Shown here piece after piece: positions 37,589 to 47,793 of a stretch of DNA of 64,000 nt. The DNA is taken from NCBI GenBank assembly GCA_031180805.1, contig JAPSLL010000002.1:121375-185374 (forward strand), read 5' to 3'. Position 1 is the stretch's first letter, and every line of letters begins with the position of its first letter. The position numbers and the translations under genes are program-made. The notes under the pieces are model-generated. The model saw only the letters and a list, made by a program, of their open reading frames with translations. It was not told where the DNA came from and ran no database searches. The DNA comes from Bacillus sp. (in: firmicutes) (GTDB taxonomy: Bacteria > Bacillota > Bacilli > Bacillales > Bacillaceae).

Positions 37589-39034
37589 TTAATTTAAATA
37601 GTCCATCGGGTTTTTCAATGCACCATTTTCATAAACTTCAAAGTGAAGATGAGTTCCAGTTGAATTCCCTGTATTCCCCATGACACCTAATTTTTGACCT
37701 TGGGAAACAACTTGACCAGCAGATACTGCAATTGAATCTAAATGTGCATAGACTGTTTGCAATCCATTATTATGGTCAATGACAACCTTATTTCCGTAGC
37801 CACCGCTATACTCTGCCGATATGACCTTACCGTTATCTGCAGCCTTAATCGTCAAATCGCTAGGTCTTGCAATATCAATTCCTTTATGGAGCTTTCCCCA
37901 TCTCTGTCCTAATCCGCTAGAAACATAACCTCCATTTGCTGGCCATTTTAGCGTTCCTGTACCTCTTGATGGTATAACCTTTGTACCCTTAACGATAATT
38001 TCTTTTACAGGCTCTTTAACAGATTGTTCGCTTGTGATCTCTCGTTTTACTTCAGTACCATTTTCTTTATAGATTAAGTAGTTTACTAGCTTCTCACCAT
38101 TTTGGCCAACCTGAGTGGTTTTCTGTTCACCCTTCGCCATTGCAGCGTCTTCTACCACTTCTGTTTCAAAAGATATTGTTTCCTTCTGCAATGCTTCAAT
38201 TTTCTCCGTCACATGAACAATTGGTGTTAACACTGTTACATTAAGAGTATCTCCAGGCTTGATTACTGAATCTTTCTTTAATCCAGGATTTAACGTTAAC
38301 AATTGCTCTAACGTTATTTGATGGTCACTTGCGATACTACCTAATACTTCATCTTCCTGTACTTTATATGTCTTTGTTTTCGGGATTCCTGTTTTTAATA
38401 AATTTATGCCTTGTTCAACAGTTAGGATTTTATCAGGCGATACCTTTTTTAGACCAAGTGATACATCCTCTGAAAACGTTACATCTAATGTTCTAGATTG
38501 TCCTTCCTGTAGTGAACTAGGTTGTATATTTGCTTGCTCTCTTATTTTAAGTTCCTCTAATACACTATTGGATACAAATGAACGCTTATAGGCATTTAAC
38601 ACAGCTTCTGCATCTGAGCGACTATTAAAGTTTGCTATGACTTGATTATTAATGATTAACTCTGTCGATTCAACAACTACATCTAACTCTTTACCAAGCT
38701 TTTCTAATGTGATTTCATTATTAAAAACCGGTCGAAACATTTGTTCAGGAATAACTTCTATATTCTCAAGGGTTAAATTCAGGTTAGAATACTCCCTTTT
38801 ATTTTCTTGTAATTTTTCGTTCTTAAGCTTTTCTATTTGTTCTTTATTATTTACAGTACCGATATATTCTTCATTTACATAGATGTGATAAACGGTTGAT
38901 AAAGAAGATTCTGCAGATACACTACCCGCTCCAATTGTAAAAGCTACTGCTAATGCAGCTCCTACTATAATTGGTTTTAAATACTTCTTCCTGGGTAATA
39001 CATCTCCTTTATCACCTCGAGATTGTATAAACAA
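37589..39034 (-). CDS. M23 family cell wall endopeptidase with LysM and G5 domains
   Basis: The 481-residue protein has a membrane-spanning or signal segment at about residues 20-41 ending in AGSVSAES, a middle region with a LysM unit ('YKVQEDEVLGSIASDHQITLEQLLTLN' area, near 240-285), a G5 domain (near 290-365) and a C-terminal M23 peptidase domain with metal ligands in 'GIDIAR' context (LHKGIDI) and 'GTHLHFEV'. It should cleave peptidoglycan cross-links outside the cell. The start is TTG 39034 with AGGAGG eight bases upstream. It is monocistronic, upstream of walR. Similar genes occupy this place in other Bacillaceae and belong to the class WalR controls. Confidence 0.92.
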   Translation of the reverse strand: MFIQSRGDKGDVLPRKKYLKPIIVGAALAVAFTIGAGSVSAESSLSTVYHIYVNEEYIGTVNNKEQIEKLKNEKLQENKREYSNLNLTLENIEVIPEQMFRPVFNNEITLEKLGKELDVVVESTELIINNQVIANFNSRSDAEAVLNAYKRSFVSNSVLEELKIREQANIQPSSLQEGQSRTLDVTFSEDVSLGLKKVSPDKILTVEQGINLLKTGIPKTKTYKVQEDEVLGSIASDHQITLEQLLTLNPGLKKDSVIKPGDTLNVTVLTPIVHVTEKIEALQKETISFETEVVEDAAMAKGEQKTTQVGQNGEKLVNYLIYKENGTEVKREITSEQSVKEPVKEIIVKGTKVIPSRGTGTLKWPANGGYVSSGLGQRWGKLHKGIDIARPSDLTIKAADNGKVISAEYSGGYGNKVVIDHNNGLQTVYAHLDSIAVSAGQVVSQGQKLGVMGNTGNSTGTHLHFEVYENGALKNPMDYLN

Positions 39035-39305
39035 TTGTATTTCCTCCTACTCTTTCATACAAGACACTTATTTAAGTTTCTTACATTTGAGAGTTAGTTC
39101 ATAAATCGACAAATATCTTATTTCCTTTAACTCTACTAATTTACCATAGAACCGAAACCGTTACCCGTTAATCAGCCTATTTGTAATGGGATTGTATTAT
39201 ATCTAACATATTTTAGATTTATTTGTTATTAATTGTTAACATCGTAATCTTTGAAAGGATTGTCTGAAGTTTAAGGGGCTGCTATCAAATAAACGCGGCA
39301 AAAAA
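39035..39305. other. Non-coding stretch upstream of the peptidase gene
   Basis: About 270 AT-rich bases should contain the peptidase promoter. I see no convincing WalR repeat pair in the right orientation and no ORF or repeat. Confidence 0.5.
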
Positions 39306-39337
39306 TAAAAAGCACGACCTAATCGATCATGCTTTTT
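39306..39337 (-). terminator. Terminator of the tRNA cluster
   Basis: On the minus strand AAAAAGCATGA pairs with TCGTGCTTTTT (one G-T pair), followed by more T, four bases after tRNA-Phe. Confidence 0.8.
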
Positions 39338-39340
39338 GAG

Positions 39341-39413
39341 TGGCTCGGGACGGAATCGAACCGCCGACACATGGATTTTCAGTCCATTGCTCTACCAACT
39401 GAGCTACCGAGCC
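39341..39413 (-). tRNA. tRNA-Phe (GAA)
   Basis: The minus strand folds as a 73-base tRNA with acceptor arms GGCTCGG/CCGAGCC, anticodon loop CTGAAAA (GAA) and T loop GGTTCGATTCC. CCA is not encoded. Last tRNA of the cluster in the direction of transcription. Confidence 0.97.
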
Positions 39414-39484
39414 ATAATTTAAATGTAGTTTATTTCTAACGTTCGTTTTGCTTTTAAACGTACTAAATATTTAGTATTCGAGCG

Positions 39485-39510
39485 TGCTCTGCCAACTGAG
39501 CTACTGAGCC
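39485..39510 (-). pseudogene. Broken 5' tRNA half
   Basis: The minus strand reads GGCTCAGTAGCTCAGTTGGC then AGAGCA, a complete acceptor 5' arm and D arm, then diverges at once; no anticodon or T arm follows. It is a remnant inside the tRNA operon, closest to the 5' half of a Phe-type tRNA. Confidence 0.85.
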
Positions 39511-39566
39511 AGACCTTTAATTTAATCGTTTATATGCACTTTAAAATGAATTGAAGTATGTATTAA

Positions 39567-39643
39567 TGGCGGTCCGGACGGGACTCGAACCCGCGACCTC
39601 CTGCGTGACAGGCAGGCATTCTAACCAACTGAACTACCGGACC
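39567..39643 (-). tRNA. tRNA-Asp (GTC)
   Basis: A 77-base tRNA with acceptor arms GGTCCGG/CCGGACC, anticodon loop CTGTCAC (GTC) and encoded CCA. Confidence 0.97.
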
Positions 39644-39666
39644 AGACCTACTAATTTATTTTAAAG

Positions 39667-39738
39667 TGACCCGTACGGGATTCGAACCCGTGTTACCGCC
39701 GTGAAAGGGCGGTGTCTTAACCGCTTGACCAACGGGCC
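39667..39738 (-). tRNA. tRNA-Glu (TTC)
   Basis: A 72-base tRNA with 5' GGCCCGT, anticodon loop CTTTCAC (TTC) and 3' ACGGGTC plus A. CCA is not encoded. Confidence 0.97.
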
Positions 39739-39759
39739 ATTGTAACATGTTCATGAAAA

Positions 39760-39835
39760 TGGTGAGCCATGAAGGACTCGAACCTTCGACCCTCTGATTA
39801 AAAGTCAGATGCTCTACCAACTGAGCTAATGGCTC
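39760..39835 (-). tRNA. tRNA-Lys (TTT)
   Basis: A 76-base tRNA with acceptor arms GAGCCAT/ATGGCTC, anticodon loop CTTTTAA (TTT) and encoded CCA. It is the first intact tRNA of the cluster. Confidence 0.97.
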
Positions 39836-39958
39836 ATTTTAAAAATGAGTAGTATTATTTAATTTACCGCTTGTCTCCGACGCCCAAATTTCAGTAGGCT
39901 TTTTCAAGGAGCAGCTCAATTTGTGCGCTGATGTTTTGCTTCGCAGCTTATTCGTTCG

Positions 39959-40006
39959 TGCTCTACCAACTGAGCTAATGGCTCATTTTAAAAATGAGTA
40001 GTATTA
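39959..40006 (-). repeat. Duplicated leader plus 5' half of tRNA-Lys
   Basis: These 48 bases are identical to 39810-39857: the upstream leader, the acceptor 5' arm and the D arm of tRNA-Lys. After the D arm the copy ends and unrelated sequence follows for about 100 bases until the intact gene. It marks a tandem duplication that was interrupted or partly deleted. Confidence 0.9.
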
Positions 40007-40089
40007 ATATCAACTTGTTTTAACAGGACGTTTTCTATAATAACATAGGTATTCATAAAATAACAATATCTTTTTTTAATTTTTTTAAT

Positions 40090-40142
40090 AGAAAAAGAGG
40101 CTGCCTTAGATATTAGGAAAAATCTTGTGACAACCTCTTTAG
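40090..40142 (-). terminator. Terminator after purA
   Basis: On the minus strand AAAGAGGTTG pairs with the CAGCCTCTTT arm around a long loop, followed by TTCT. Confidence 0.7.
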
Positions 40143-40155
40143 CTCATTCTGTTAA

Positions 40156-41442
40156 TTAGCTATATACACTGCGGATGACATTTGTTTGCGTTCTGTCTGG
40201 TCCTACAGAGAAGATTGATAACGGAATTCCTGTTAATTGTGAAATACGTTCAACATAGTGTCTGGCGTTTTCTGGAAGTTCATTTAAGCTTTTAACATTT
40301 GTAATATCCTCTGTCCAGCCTGGTAACTCTTCATAAACTGGCTCACACTCTGAAAGTACTTTTAAGCTTGCAGGATATTCATTAATAATTTCACCCTTAT
40401 GCTTATAAGCTACACAAATTTTTAATGTTTCGATACCTGTTAATACATCTACTGAGTTTAACGAAAGGTCTGTTAAGCCACTTACTCTTCTAGCATGGCG
40501 TACAACGACACTATCAAACCAACCGACACGGCGTGGACGGCCGGTAGTTGTTCCATATTCACGACCTACTTCACGGATTTGATCACCAATTTCATCCGTT
40601 AATTCTGTTGGGAATGGGCCATCACCTACACGTGTTGTATAAGCCTTTGATACACCTACAACATGGTTGATTTTTGTCGGTCCAACTCCAGAACCAATTG
40701 TTACTCCTCCTGCTACAGGATTAGAAGATGTAACAAATGGATATGTACCTTGGTCAATATCAAGCATAACACCCTGTGCTCCTTCAAATAATACGCGACG
40801 TCCTTCATCTAACGCATCATTAAGCACAACTGATGTATCAACTACATATTGCTTAAATTGTTGTCCATATTCGTAATATTCATCTAGAATTTCTTCTACA
40901 GTAAATCCTTCTACTTCATAAAACTTTTCTAAAAGACGGTTTTTCTCTTCTAATGCACGCGTCAATTTCTCCTCAAATACATCACGCTCAAGTAAATCGG
41001 AAATTCTGATTCCTACACGTGCTGCTTTGTCCATATATGCTGGACCAATCCCTTTTTTCGTTGTCCCGATTTTATTTGCACCTTTTCGTTCTTCCTCTAC
41101 CTCATCTAATTTTAGGTGATAAGGTAAAATAACATGTGCGCGATTGCTAATTCGTAAATTATCTGTTGTAATGCCACGCTCATGTAAATATGCTAATTCA
41201 GCTACAAGAGCTTTCGGATCAACAACCATACCATTACCAATGACACTAATTTTATCTTTATAAAAAATACCAGATGGAATTAAGTGAAGCTTATACGTTT
41301 CTCCACCAAATTTAATTGTATGACCTGCATTATTTCCACCTTGATAACGAGCTATTACTTCTGCATTTTCTGAAAGGAAGTCGGTAATTTTCCCTTTCCC
41401 TTCATCTCCCCATTGTGTACCTACTACTACTACTGAAGACAT
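40156..41442 (-). CDS. purA: Adenylosuccinate synthetase
   Basis: PurA joins IMP and aspartate using GTP, the first committed step to AMP. The 428-residue protein has the family opening '[15 protein letters not shown]' (P-loop-like, catalytic Asp), '[10 protein letters not shown]' and 'SVGPDRTQT' near the C terminus. ATG 41442 has GGAGG eight bases upstream. A sigma-A promoter and a pair of PurR boxes lie upstream, so it is expected to be repressed when adenine is available. Monocistronic, downstream of dnaC. Confidence 0.98.
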   Translation of the reverse strand: MSSVVVVGTQWGDEGKGKITDFLSENAEVIARYQGGNNAGHTIKFGGETYKLHLIPSGIFYKDKISVIGNGMVVDPKALVAELAYLHERGITTDNLRISNRAHVILPYHLKLDEVEEERKGANKIGTTKKGIGPAYMDKAARVGIRISDLLERDVFEEKLTRALEEKNRLLEKFYEVEGFTVEEILDEYYEYGQQFKQYVVDTSVVLNDALDEGRRVLFEGAQGVMLDIDQGTYPFVTSSNPVAGGVTIGSGVGPTKINHVVGVSKAYTTRVGDGPFPTELTDEIGDQIREVGREYGTTTGRPRRVGWFDSVVVRHARRVSGLTDLSLNSVDVLTGIETLKICVAYKHKGEIINEYPASLKVLSECEPVYEELPGWTEDITNVKSLNELPENARHYVERISQLTGIPLSIFSVGPDRTQTNVIRSVYS

Positions 41443-41482
41443 TCCGTGCACCTCCGTAATTTCGCACTATTCAAACATGTTT

Positions 41483-41511
41483 ATTTTATCAATGAGCTTT
41501 GTGAAAGTCAA
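41483..41511 (-). promoter_or_regulatory. Sigma-A promoter of purA
   Basis: On the minus strand TTGACT (41511-41506) and TAAAAT (41488-41483) are 17 bases apart. Confidence 0.8.
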
Positions 41512-41519
41512 TGAAAATA

Positions 41520-41553
41520 CGAACATTTTAAAATAAGTGGTTGGATTTGTTCG
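41520..41553 (-). promoter_or_regulatory. PurR box pair upstream of purA
   Basis: CGAACA (41520-41525) and TGTTCG (41548-41553) form the inverted pair of CGAA-centred boxes that Bacillus PurR binds, just upstream of the -35 element, as at other pur promoters. Confidence 0.75.
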
Positions 41554-41710
41554 TAATTTGAGATTTTTTCTAATAGCAGGGATTATTTCTTTTTTCTCAT
41601 CTTCTTCGTCATTAGTATGACCAAGATTCGATATACTAGTCTGTAATTGATATACAGAGCGTTTATTAAAAGCAAGGCTCTATTTAGCTTTCTAGCCTAT
41701 TCAATTTCCA

Positions 41711-41738
41711 AAAAAAAGAAGACCATTTTTCGGTCTCC
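41711..41738 (-). terminator. Terminator after dnaC
   Basis: On the minus strand GGAGACC pairs with GGTCTTC around GAAAAAT, followed by TTTTTTTT. Confidence 0.8.
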
Positions 41739-41739
41739 T

Positions 41740-43110
41740 TTACGCTCCTGCTGGGACTCCAGCATCATCAAAACGCCGTTCCAGGTTTACGAACTTATTG
41801 TATTCTTTAACAAATGCTAAAGAAACAGTACCGACTGGGCCATTACGTTGTTTTGCTATGATAATTTCAATAATATTTTTATTCTCTGATTCCTTGTCAT
41901 AATAGTCATCACGGTATAAAAAGGCAACGATATCCGCATCCTGCTCAATACTTCCAGATTCACGAATATCAGACATCATTGGACGCTTATCTTGACGTTG
42001 CTCAACACCACGAGATAGCTGTGATAGCGCAATGACAGGAACCTTTAATTCACGGGCAAGTTCTTTTAACGTACGGGAAATTTCTGATACCTCTTGTTGA
42101 CGGTTATCCGTACGGCCACTACCTTGAATTAATTGTAAATAGTCAATTAAAACCATCCCAAGTCCGCTCTCTTGTTTCAATCGTCTGCATTTAGCACGAA
42201 TTTCACTGACTCGGATACCTGGTGTGTCATCTATATAAATACCAGAGTTTGAGAGACTTCCCATCGCCATTGTTAGCTTTCCCCAATCCTCAGGGGTCAA
42301 CGATCCTGTTCTGAGTCTTTGTGCATCGATATTCCCCTCTGCACATAACATCCTCATTACAAGTTGGTCTGCTCCCATCTCAAGACTAAAGATTGCTACA
42401 TTTTCATCTGTCTTTGTTGCAACATTTTGTGCAATATTTAAGGCAAATGCTGTTTTACCAACAGATGGTCTGGCTGCTACAATGATTAAATCATTTCGTT
42501 GGAAACCAGCTGTCATCTTATCTAATTCAGTAAATCCGGTTGGTATCCCAGTAATATCTCCTTTACGGTCATGTAGCAACTCGATATTATCATATGTTTG
42601 TACGAGAACATCTTTAATATTTTGGAAGGCACCCGCATTTTTACGTTGTGCAACCTCCATAATAGTTTTCTCTGCTTCATTTAAAAGGACCTCAACCTCG
42701 TCCTCACGCGTATAACCATCTTGTGCAATTGTCGTTGCTGTACGTATTAACCGACGCAATATAGATTTCTCTTCAACAATTTTCCCATAATATTCAATGT
42801 TAGCCGCAGTAGGAACAGAGTTAGCAAGGTCTGTTAAATAAGAAACACCGCCAACCTCTTCCAAAAGATTCGCATCTGCTAATTCAGCTGTGACAGTTAC
42901 TAAATCAACAGGCTCACCTTTATCTGATAATTCTAGCATTGCATTATATATTCTTTGGTGTGCAGCTCGGTAAAAATCTTCTGGAATTAAAAGCTCAGAA
43001 GCTAACGTTAAAGAGGAAGGCTGTAAAAATATAGCACCTAATACAGCTTGTTCTGCTTCAATATTTTGTGGTGGAATACGATCACCAAGTACCTCGTTTA
43101 TGATGATCAC
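41740..43110 (-). CDS. dnaC: Replicative DNA helicase (DnaB family; DnaC in Bacillus)
   Basis: This hexameric helicase unwinds DNA at the replication fork. The 456-residue protein has the N-terminal primase-binding domain starting 'RIPPQNIEAEQAVLGA' and the C-terminal RecA-like domain with Walker A 'ARPSVGKTAFALN' near residue 215 and Walker B 'MVLIDYLQLI'. The start is GTG 43110 with AAAGGA a few bases upstream; no ATG fits. It follows the yybS-gdpP-rplI group and precedes purA, the conserved Bacillus order. Confidence 0.97.
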   Translation of the reverse strand: MIIINEVLGDRIPPQNIEAEQAVLGAIFLQPSSLTLASELLIPEDFYRAAHQRIYNAMLELSDKGEPVDLVTVTAELADANLLEEVGGVSYLTDLANSVPTAANIEYYGKIVEEKSILRRLIRTATTIAQDGYTREDEVEVLLNEAEKTIMEVAQRKNAGAFQNIKDVLVQTYDNIELLHDRKGDITGIPTGFTELDKMTAGFQRNDLIIVAARPSVGKTAFALNIAQNVATKTDENVAIFSLEMGADQLVMRMLCAEGNIDAQRLRTGSLTPEDWGKLTMAMGSLSNSGIYIDDTPGIRVSEIRAKCRRLKQESGLGMVLIDYLQLIQGSGRTDNRQQEVSEISRTLKELARELKVPVIALSQLSRGVEQRQDKRPMMSDIRESGSIEQDADIVAFLYRDDYYDKESENKNIIEIIIAKQRNGPVGTVSLAFVKEYNKFVNLERRFDDAGVPAGA

Positions 43111-43188
43111 CGTCCTTTAGTGTATTTATTGCTAATAGATTACTATCCTATAACTATGATTATATAAAACTCTTCAAGTATTAAGAAT

Positions 43189-43242
43189 AAAAAAAAAGTG
43201 GTCAAGCTTCAAGACTAAATTAACTCTTTCCACAAAACCACA
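43189..43242 (-). terminator. Terminator after rplI
   Basis: On the minus strand GTGGT pairs with ACCAC around a long loop and is followed by nine T. Confidence 0.6.
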
Positions 43243-43257
43243 ACTTCTTCCATATTA

Positions 43258-43704
43258 TTACTGTTCTGTCACATGTACCTTTACTGTCGCAGAAACCTCC
43301 GGATGTAGTTTAACAGGTACATTTGTATATCCTAGTGAACGAATCGCATCAGGCAATTCAATCTTACGCTTATCAAGCTTAATATTGTGGCTTTTTTTCA
43401 ATTCATCAGCAATTTGCTTACTCGTAATTGAACCAAATAAACGTCCACCTTCACCAGATTTTGCTTTTAATTCAACAGTTAATTCTTCAAGTACTGTTTT
43501 AAGTTTTTTCATTTGCTCTAGCTCTTCGATTGCTTCTTTTTCTTGTTTTTTCTTTTGAGCATTTAAAGAGCTAACATTTGCATTCGTTGCTTCTACTGCA
43601 AGTCCTTGCTTAATAAGAAAGTTCTGTGCATATCCGTCTGCAACATTTTTTACTTCTCCCTTTTTTCCTTTTCCTTTTACATCTTTTAGAAATATAACTT
43701 TCAT
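43258..43704 (-). CDS. rplI: 50S ribosomal protein L9
   Basis: L9 is a two-domain protein of the large subunit joined by a long helix. The 148-residue sequence opens with the conserved '[18 protein letters not shown]' and has 'GYAQNFLI' soon after; the C-terminal domain contains '[16 protein letters not shown]'. AAGGAGG lies upstream and the start overlaps the gdpP stop codon by four bases. Confidence 0.98.
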   Translation of the reverse strand: MKVIFLKDVKGKGKKGEVKNVADGYAQNFLIKQGLAVEATNANVSSLNAQKKKQEKEAIEELEQMKKLKTVLEELTVELKAKSGEGGRLFGSITSKQIADELKKSHNIKLDKRKIELPDAIRSLGYTNVPVKLHPEVSATVKVHVTEQ

Positions 43705-45677
43705 GATTTGGTTCCTCCTTCAAGATATTCATCAATAGCATTCTTTAACATATCGCTTGCATCGTCAATTGAAATATCCTGCAATTGTGTTGCAGCGTTT
43801 GTTAAATGTCCCCCGCCATTTAGTGCCTCCATAATAAGCTGTACATTAATTTCACCTAATGATCGGGCACTTATGCTAATGCTTGATTCACTTCTTCTTG
43901 CAATGACAAAGGATGCAACCACATTATTCATTGTGAGAAGTGTATCAGCTGTTTGTGCAAGGGTCACTTGTTCAAAATATGAATCATCCTTCGCTATTGC
44001 TATCGCAATACCATTTTTATAGATCATTGTATTTTGAATAAGAGATGCTCTTCTAACATAATTTTCAATATCCTCTTTCATAAACTTATGGACAAGAACT
44101 GTATCTGCCCCTTTTCCCCTTAAGTATGAGGCTGCGTCAAATGTTCTTGAACCAGTTCGTAAGGTAAAGCTCTTTGTATCAACTACAATCCCCGCCAATA
44201 ACGCTGTAGCTTCAATCATATTCATCTTTAACGGCTTTGGTTGATATTCTAACAGCTCGGTAACTAATTCAGCTGTAGAGGAAGCGTACGGCTCCATATA
44301 AACAAGTATAGGGTCTTTAATAAACTCTTCTCCACGTCTATGGTGGTCAATAACAATGACATGCTCGCTTATCGATAAAAGCCTTTCATCAATTACTAAC
44401 GATGGTTTATGCGTATCAAGGATGATTAGTAATGTTTCATCTGTCATTATCTCAAGAGCCTCATCAGGTGTAATAAACCAAGACCATAGTTCAGAATGTT
44501 GTTTCACTTCATTCAATAGCTGAATGACTCCTGAATCAATGGCCACTTCGTCTAAAACAATAAATCCCTCTTTCCCATTCGCTTGAGCTACCTTTAATAT
44601 TCCAATTGATGAGCCGATTGCATCCATATCGGGGAATTTATGCCCCATAATCATCACTTTATCGCTTTCTGTGACAATTTCTTTAAGTGCATGAGAGATA
44701 ACACGTGCGCGGACTCTTGTTCTTTTTTCCATTGGGTTTGTTTTGCCACCATAAAATTGGACTTTTCCATTTATTTGCTTAATGGCAACTTGATCTCCAC
44801 CTCTTCCAAGAGCCAAATCCAACCCAGATTGTGCTAAATCTCCAAGCTCCTGCAAAGATGATACACCTGTACCAATCCCTATACTTAAGGTTAATGAAAC
44901 ATTTTCTATTGTTGTCTTTTCCCTAACCTCATCTAGAATAGAAAACTTTGATTGTTCAAGTTTCGTTAAAATTTGTTCATTTAATACAGCTAAAAATCGT
45001 TCTGATGAAACCCGTTTAATAAATACGCCAAAGTCCTTTGCCCATTTATTAAGAAGGGCCGTTACTTTGCTATTTATCGCACTTTTTGTCTGATCGTCCA
45101 TCGCTTGAGTAATTTCATCATAATTATCTAAAAAGATATAAGCTAAAGCCGTTCGCTCATCCTCATATTGCTTTTCGATTTGAATTTGTTCTGTCACATC
45201 AATGAAATATAATAACCGCTCTTCTCGCTTGATGATAACCTTGAACTTTTGATGGTCTAATGTGATGACCGCTTCAGTTTCGGCATCTTGTTTAAATAAA
45301 GGGAGTAATGAGTCATGAATCTCTAATAGATCCCTCCCAATTAAAGTATCTTCGTTCATAATAGACGTTATAAAGGGATTAGCCCATTCAATTCTGAAAT
45401 CATCATCAATTAACATAATCCCAATCGGCATTTCCATTAATGCCTCTTCACCGACTTTTTTTAGACGATAAGAAAGAGTACTTATATAGCTATCCATTTC
45501 CTTACGATATTCAAGTACTGACTTTCTAAGAAAGAAAAGTGCAATACATAAACAAACTGTTACAATTATGCCTATAATCCAATTTAAGACGAAAAGAAAT
45601 AGAACAGTTAATATTAAAATGCCTATAATTGCAATTAGAGAATAGCGAATCTGTGACTTTTCATAAAACATCGGCAT
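43701..45677 (-). CDS. gdpP: Cyclic-di-AMP phosphodiesterase GdpP (YybT)
   Basis: GdpP hydrolyses c-di-AMP to pApA and so sets the level of this essential second messenger. The 658-residue protein has two N-terminal membrane helices (about residues 12-50), a PAS domain (about 85-150), a degenerate GGDEF domain (about 170-300) and a DHH/DHHA1 domain with '[14 protein letters not shown]' and '[11 protein letters not shown]', plus the C-terminal '[11 protein letters not shown]'. ATG 45677 gives the family-typical start 'MPMFYEK', though the GAGGAG is about 13 bases away. It overlaps rplI and follows yybS. Confidence 0.96.
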   Translation of the reverse strand: MPMFYEKSQIRYSLIAIIGILILTVLFLFVLNWIIGIIVTVCLCIALFFLRKSVLEYRKEMDSYISTLSYRLKKVGEEALMEMPIGIMLIDDDFRIEWANPFITSIMNEDTLIGRDLLEIHDSLLPLFKQDAETEAVITLDHQKFKVIIKREERLLYFIDVTEQIQIEKQYEDERTALAYIFLDNYDEITQAMDDQTKSAINSKVTALLNKWAKDFGVFIKRVSSERFLAVLNEQILTKLEQSKFSILDEVREKTTIENVSLTLSIGIGTGVSSLQELGDLAQSGLDLALGRGGDQVAIKQINGKVQFYGGKTNPMEKRTRVRARVISHALKEIVTESDKVMIMGHKFPDMDAIGSSIGILKVAQANGKEGFIVLDEVAIDSGVIQLLNEVKQHSELWSWFITPDEALEIMTDETLLIILDTHKPSLVIDERLLSISEHVIVIDHHRRGEEFIKDPILVYMEPYASSTAELVTELLEYQPKPLKMNMIEATALLAGIVVDTKSFTLRTGSRTFDAASYLRGKGADTVLVHKFMKEDIENYVRRASLIQNTMIYKNGIAIAIAKDDSYFEQVTLAQTADTLLTMNNVVASFVIARRSESSISISARSLGEINVQLIMEALNGGGHLTNAATQLQDISIDDASDMLKNAIDEYLEGGTKS

Positions 45678-45716
45678 TCGTTCTCATCAACTCCTCTCAA
45701 GCGGTGAATCCTCATT

Positions 45717-46649
45717 TCACTTTTTCGTTATTTTGTCACGGAGAGGGAAGCATAAATCAATTATACCTAAGATCCTCACAAGATAAAGGAATATTGGTAT
45801 TAGAAACGATACAATTAAAATGATTACTGGTATTCCTTTAGAAAGCCCTTTCTTGTTGGCATAGTAAAAAATAAACGAGTATCCTTGAATGATCAGTAAA
45901 AACATTAAAATGTAATACAAGTTAACGATTGCGGTATAATAAAAGCCTTCTTGATTTCCTGGAATCATCATTAATATAGAAACCAATAAAAAGTACCAGA
46001 TAACACTAGTCGGAAATTTTATATCTTTAAAATAAAAAATTGGCATTTCATATTTTAAGCGTTTTAAAATAGGCATCGAAATGTGATGGGTAATAAATGC
46101 AAAAATAATACCTCCAATGACAAAACAACTAGGAAGAAGAGTGATGAGTAATGTCAATGCTTCTTCATATGCCTTGAATTGCTTTTCAACATCAAGATTT
46201 GGATTAATCTCTGAAACCATTGCCTTTGATTGCTCCATCGAGTCCTTTAACAGTTGTAAGAAATCCTTTACTATATCTATTTCTAACAAATAGATACTCC
46301 CTACATAGACAATAATAAAGCCAACTGTATAGGCAATACTCCCCCCAATTATACCACCTATCACTTGCTTCCTTCTATAAAATAACCCCATAACTAAACC
46401 GCTTAGTCCAAACATAAAGGCAATTAATATATTTGTAACGGCACCAAAAAAGATAGAAAGTAAGCTACCTGCTATTAATAAAAAAATCGAGAGCGAGAGT
46501 CCGTGCCTTATTGTAAACATCATAAAAGGTAATGGGAGAACAAATAGTAATATTGTCCCTAAAAAAGGTATGTATATCGCTAGGAGCATTAAGATTAAAA
46601 AAAGTGCTAATAAAATTGCTCCCTCCGTTATCACATTAGCTCTTCTCAA
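45717..46649 (-). CDS. yybS: YybS family membrane protein (DUF2232)
   Basis: The 310-residue protein has about eight hydrophobic segments and resembles B. subtilis YybS, a DUF2232 protein with an S-component/transporter-like fold of unknown role. The start is TTG 46649, seven bases after GAGGTG; 'NVITEGAILLALFLILMLLAIY' follows. It lies 39 bases before gdpP on the same strand, as in other Bacillus species. Confidence 0.9.
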   Translation of the reverse strand: MRRANVITEGAILLALFLILMLLAIYIPFLGTILLFVLPLPFMMFTIRHGLSLSIFLLIAGSLLSIFFGAVTNILIAFMFGLSGLVMGLFYRRKQVIGGIIGGSIAYTVGFIIVYVGSIYLLEIDIVKDFLQLLKDSMEQSKAMVSEINPNLDVEKQFKAYEEALTLLITLLPSCFVIGGIIFAFITHHISMPILKRLKYEMPIFYFKDIKFPTSVIWYFLLVSILMMIPGNQEGFYYTAIVNLYYILMFLLIIQGYSFIFYYANKKGLSKGIPVIILIVSFLIPIFLYLVRILGIIDLCFPLRDKITKK

Positions 46650-46902
46650 AATATCACCTCTTTCTTGTCAATCTTATTAATGATCGGATCAAATATGTAT
46701 AATTTCATTACAATTAACAAATATAACGATTCAATTCAATCATTATAACCAAAAAACTCCCTTTATAATCTTACCAAAGCTATATTCTAAAATTTTAGAA
46801 AATGGGCTTGAAGTACATTTTTGCAATGCCTTTTGGAGTGATTTGAATTGGATATTTTCTGAAGCGATGTAGCCGGAGAAAAGAGAATAGCATGTAGATT
46901 AA
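46650..46902. other. Non-coding space between rpsR and yybS
   Basis: About 250 bases that should hold the yybS-gdpP-rplI promoter. I see no ORF, repeat or stable structure I would name. Confidence 0.5.
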
Positions 46903-46944
46903 ATAAAAAAGCACAGAAAGGATGTTTCCTTTAACTGTGCCTTT
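46903..46944 (-). terminator. Terminator of rpsF-ssb-rpsR
   Basis: On the minus strand GCACAG-AAAGGA pairs with TCCTT-CTGTGC around AACA, followed by TTTTTT. Confidence 0.9.
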
Positions 46945-46952
46945 ATATTATC

Positions 46953-47195
<243 letters not shown>

Positions 47196-47227
47196 CTATT
47201 TCCTCCCTTCACGTTAATTTTTTATTA

Positions 47228-47749
47228 TTAAAACGGTAAGTCATCATCAGATATATCAATAGGTTTTCCATCATTTGCAAATGGATCGTCATCAAAGCTT
47301 GTACGACCACCTTGATTACGTTGATTTTGATCTGAACCGAATGGGTTTTGATCACCAGAGTTACCTGGGTAGCCACCACCAAAGTTGTTGTTATTGTTGT
47401 TAAAGTTATTATTGTTGCCACCGCTCGCGCTTTTTGGTTCAAGGAATTGAACACTTTCAGCAACAACCTCAGTTACATATACACGTTTTCCTGTTTGGTC
47501 TTCATAACTACGTGATTGTAGTCGACCATCAACACCTGCTAAACTTCCCTTTTTAAGAAAGTTAGCAACATTTTCAGCTTGTTTACGCCAAATTACACAG
47601 TTAAGGAAGTCAGCTTCTCTTTCACCTTGTTGGTTTGTAAACGTGCGGTTTACAGCTAATGTAAATGTAGCAACAGCAACTCCACTTGGTGTGTAACGCA
47701 GATCTGGATCTTTTGTTAGCCTTCCGACTAGTACAACTCGATTCAACAT
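47228..47749 (-). CDS. ssb: Single-stranded DNA-binding protein SsbA
   Basis: SSB coats single-stranded DNA during replication and repair. The 173-residue protein has the OB fold (about residues 1-105, '[19 protein letters not shown]'), an Asn- and Gly-rich linker and the acidic C-terminal tip DISDDDLPF that recruits partner proteins. ATG 47749 has AAGGA eight bases upstream; an ATG nine bases earlier would lie on the ribosome binding site. It lies between rpsF and rpsR. Confidence 0.98.
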   Translation of the reverse strand: MLNRVVLVGRLTKDPDLRYTPSGVAVATFTLAVNRTFTNQQGEREADFLNCVIWRKQAENVANFLKKGSLAGVDGRLQSRSYEDQTGKRVYVTEVVAESVQFLEPKSASGGNNNNFNNNNNNFGGGYPGNSGDQNPFGSDQNQRNQGGRTSFDDDPFANDGKPIDISDDDLPF

Positions 47750-47793
47750 CAGAACCATCCTTTTTTATATATCATCTATAACATTTATTATGA

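Noticed and set aside
39181-39201. WalR box upstream of the M23 peptidase gene (TGTAAT-N5-TGTATT)
   Set aside because: It is on the opposite strand and the second half deviates from the consensus; no good direct repeat is present on the minus strand.
39485-39510. Additional tRNA gene
   Set aside because: Only the 5' acceptor and D arms exist; there is no anticodon or T arm.
47209-47466. 85-residue open frame in the ssb region
   Set aside because: It is a shadow frame produced by the Asn-rich AAC repeats of ssb.
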